A stretch of DNA of 64,000 bases from Pollutimonas thiosulfatoxidans. GTDB taxonomy: Bacteria; Pseudomonadota; Gammaproteobacteria; Burkholderiales; Burkholderiaceae_B. Positions 62,319-64,000 of the stretch are shown here, piece after piece. The stretch covers positions 558,001 through 622,000 of the forward strand of contig NZ_CP022987.1 of assembly GCF_004022565.1 (NCBI RefSeq), read 5' to 3'. A model generated the notes under the pieces. That model did no database searches and was not told the DNA's origin. It saw only the letters and a list, made by a program, of their open reading frames with translations. Position 1 is the stretch's first letter. Each line of letters opens with the position of its first letter. Made by a program: the position numbers and the translations under genes.

Positions 62319-63029
62319 CTACATCAGTATCCGCACGGTATTGGCGTTGACCACCATGCCGCTGACGATCTGGCCCGAACTGGCCCTGACCTGTATTTGC
62401 GTACCGGGCGCGCCGCTTTGCAGGGCCTGGCCTTCGCCCGTGGCGACAAAGCCGCGGCCGCGCGCTTCAGTACGCACCATTTGCCCACGTTGGATAGAGT
62501 CCGGATTGCGCAAGGCGCTGGACTTTATCGGCCCACCGGCGGCTATGCGCTGGCTGGCAATGTACCCCACCGCTTGGCTGGGATCAAAGACGATGTTGTT
62601 GGCCAAGCGCAAGATGTCGCCTTCGCGCGCGCCCAGGTCGTCCAGCGAAATCACGTCGCCCGACTCGATATTGCGGTTGGCGACATAGTAATAGCCCTGA
62701 ATGCTTAAAGTCGCCTGTACGTAGGTGGTCCAGACCACCGGCGAGACGCAGCGCACGCTTATGGTCATCCGCGAACGCAACCTTTGCCCCGTGGGCAAAT
62801 GCGCCTGCAGTTGGTCGCAAGCCTGTTGGCGCTGTATGCGGGGCGCTTCCACGGTGACTTCGACCGATCCGGGGTAGGTGCTGGCTTGGCTGCGCAGAAA
62901 GTCTTCCACCTCGGCCGCCACGATGGCGGGATCCTGGATGGGCACCGATCGGACGGCGGACTGGGCGGCATGTGTGCTCGACAGGGCGGGCATCAGGGAC
63001 AGGGCTAAAACGAGCCAGAGCTTTTGCAT
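62319..63029 (-). CDS. flgA: Flagellar P-ring assembly chaperone FlgA
   Basis: A 236-residue periplasmic chaperone for P-ring assembly. The signal peptide is MQKLWLVLALSLMPALSSTHA; the C-terminal SAF domain reads NRNIESGDVISLDDLGAREGD, PIKSSALRNPDSIQRGQMV in part and the ending GMVVNANTVRILM. Divergent from flgB, with a 128-base region between. Confidence 0.93.
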   Translation of the reverse strand: MQKLWLVLALSLMPALSSTHAAQSAVRSVPIQDPAIVAAEVEDFLRSQASTYPGSVEVTVEAPRIQRQQACDQLQAHLPTGQRLRSRMTISVRCVSPVVWTTYVQATLSIQGYYYVANRNIESGDVISLDDLGAREGDILRLANNIVFDPSQAVGYIASQRIAAGGPIKSSALRNPDSIQRGQMVRTEARGRGFVATGEGQALQSGAPGTQIQVRASSGQIVSGMVVNANTVRILM

Positions 63030-63157
63030 GAGGTCATTTTATAGAAGCCCTATTAGGCGCAACGCGGGAACTGGCCGACAAATGGCGCCTTATTTCATAC
63101 TTTGTTCTTCGAACCCCGCCTTTACTATGCACTGTATCTTCACGCAGCAGGTGACAT

Positions 63158-63568
63158 ATGATCGATCGTATCAGCGGCGATTTGGGTTTTTACCAAGAAG
63201 CGGTGGGCTTGCGCCAGAAGCGCATGGAAGTCCTGGCCGCCAATATTGCCAATGCCGACACGCCCAACTATAAAGCACGCGATTTCGATTTTACATCGGC
63301 GCTGCGCGATGCCATGGCCGGCGGCAGCATGCATTTGCCTGATACCCACTTGACGCTGACATCCACGCGCCACATTCCGGCCAAGGCGGTTGCGCCGGAT
63401 CCGGCCACGCTGCTGTATCGCCAGCCGCTGCAGCCCAGCATGGACGGCAATACGGTCGACATGGATGTCGAGCGCGTAGCCTTTGCCGACAACACAGCCA
63501 AATACCAGACCGATCTGCAGATTATTTCAGCTCGGATCAAGGGCATCATGGCGGCGCTGCAGCAGTAG
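63158..63568 (+). CDS. flgB: Flagellar proximal rod protein FlgB
   Basis: A 136-residue rod protein: YQEAVGLRQKRMEVLAANIANADTPNYKARDFDF (in segments) is the flagellar rod/hook N-terminal motif, and VDMDVERVAFADNTAKYQ the C-terminal one. It is exported through the FlhAB gate without a signal peptide. First gene of the rod-hook operon; flgC follows after 33 bases. Confidence 0.95.
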   Translation: MIDRISGDLGFYQEAVGLRQKRMEVLAANIANADTPNYKARDFDFTSALRDAMAGGSMHLPDTHLTLTSTRHIPAKAVAPDPATLLYRQPLQPSMDGNTVDMDVERVAFADNTAKYQTDLQIISARIKGIMAALQQ

Positions 63569-63601
63569 CCGCCATAGCCCCCGGATTTCACAGGATTATT
63601 T

Positions 63602-64000
63602 ATGTCGACGACCAGCATATTTCAGATCGCCGGATCCGCCCTGACAGCGCAGTCGCAGCGCATGAACGTCACGGCCAGTAATCTGGCCAACGCCGACAGC
63701 GTTGCAGGCCCCGATGGCCAGCCTTACCAGGCGCGTCAGGTGGTGTTCCAGATGACACCGGTGGCCGGGCAGTCGTATACAGGCTCGGTCGGCGGCGTGC
63801 GGGTGGCCGCTGTGGTCGAAAGCGCCGCTCCGCCGCGCCTGCAGTACGACCCCAAGAACCCCCTGGCCAATGCCGACGGTTATGTGGCCATGCCCAACGT
63901 TGATGTCGTGGCTGAAACGGTCAACATGATTTCCGCCTCGCGCTCGTATCAGGCCAATGTTGAGGTGATCAACACGGCAAAGAACCTGATGATGCGTACC
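63602..64000 (+). CDS. flgC: Flagellar proximal rod protein FlgC, cut by the window edge
   Basis: 133 codons are in view, starting MSTTSIFQIAGSALTAQSQRM in part with the rod motif NVTASNLANADSV and ending AETVNMISASRSYQANVEVINTAKNLMMRT (in segments). FlgC is about 135-140 residues, so only the last few codons are missing. GGATTATTT precedes the ATG; the ribosome site is weak (CAGGA). Confidence 0.95.
   Translation, partial: MSTTSIFQIAGSALTAQSQRMNVTASNLANADSVAGPDGQPYQARQVVFQMTPVAGQSYTGSVGGVRVAAVVESAAPPRLQYDPKNPLANADGYVAMPNVDVVAETVNMISASRSYQANVEVINTAKNLMMRT

Noticed and set aside
1..64000. CRISPR arrays, insertion sequences or prophage modules
   Set aside because: No spaced direct repeats, transposase or phage structural genes were seen on either strand.

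Overview
The window looks like chromosome from a motile betaproteobacterium of the family Alcaligenaceae (Bordetella/Achromobacter/Pusillimonas type). The reasons are the high-GC coding style, the motility block in the order flhDC-motAB-cheAW-mcp-cheRBYZ-flhBAF-flgNMA-flgBC, and the mix of single housekeeping genes. No phage, insertion sequence or CRISPR array is visible.

Layout. 0-9.7 kb: the 5' end of radC, then slpA-ispH-maiA, a thioredoxin-fold isomerase, a DUF945 protein, a transmembrane chemoreceptor with a sigma-28 promoter, a long perfect palindrome, several small or unknown genes, a pirin and a cysteine-cluster protein. 9.8-16 kb: tRNA-Thr(CGT) and tRNA-Asn(GTT) bracket a patchy stretch with two AI-2E-family membrane proteins, a VOC protein, a nuclease, orphan small genes and a RelE/HigA-type toxin-antitoxin pair. 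16-30 kb: ferritin-like protein, EamA exporter, LysR-patatin operon divergent from a YeiH-type exporter, SirB2, an ABC exporter, a frameshifted metallo-hydrolase gene, a tautomerase, cadR/cadA metal efflux, a SulP transporter, a DsbB-like protein and DUF5993.

30-43 kb: a glycerol regulon. glpR, glpK and a methyltransferase run leftward. glpSTPQUV (an ABC glycerol importer) and glpD run rightward. Import, phosphorylation, oxidation and repression of glycerol metabolism are therefore together, with no glpF facilitator here. 43.6-64 kb: the motility regulon, from master regulator FlhDC through motor, chemotaxis and export-gate genes to the anti-sigma factor FlgM and the first rod genes; flgC runs off the right edge.

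The points most worth checking are: three genes (a metallo-hydrolase, flhB, flgM) that each need one extra base in a five-G run to be intact; a 62-bp perfect palindrome; an asymmetric GlpS/GlpT ATPase pair; a membrane-free chemoreceptor with a C-terminal sensor-like domain; a long FlhF extension; and a cadA whose predicted transcript starts at its start codon.
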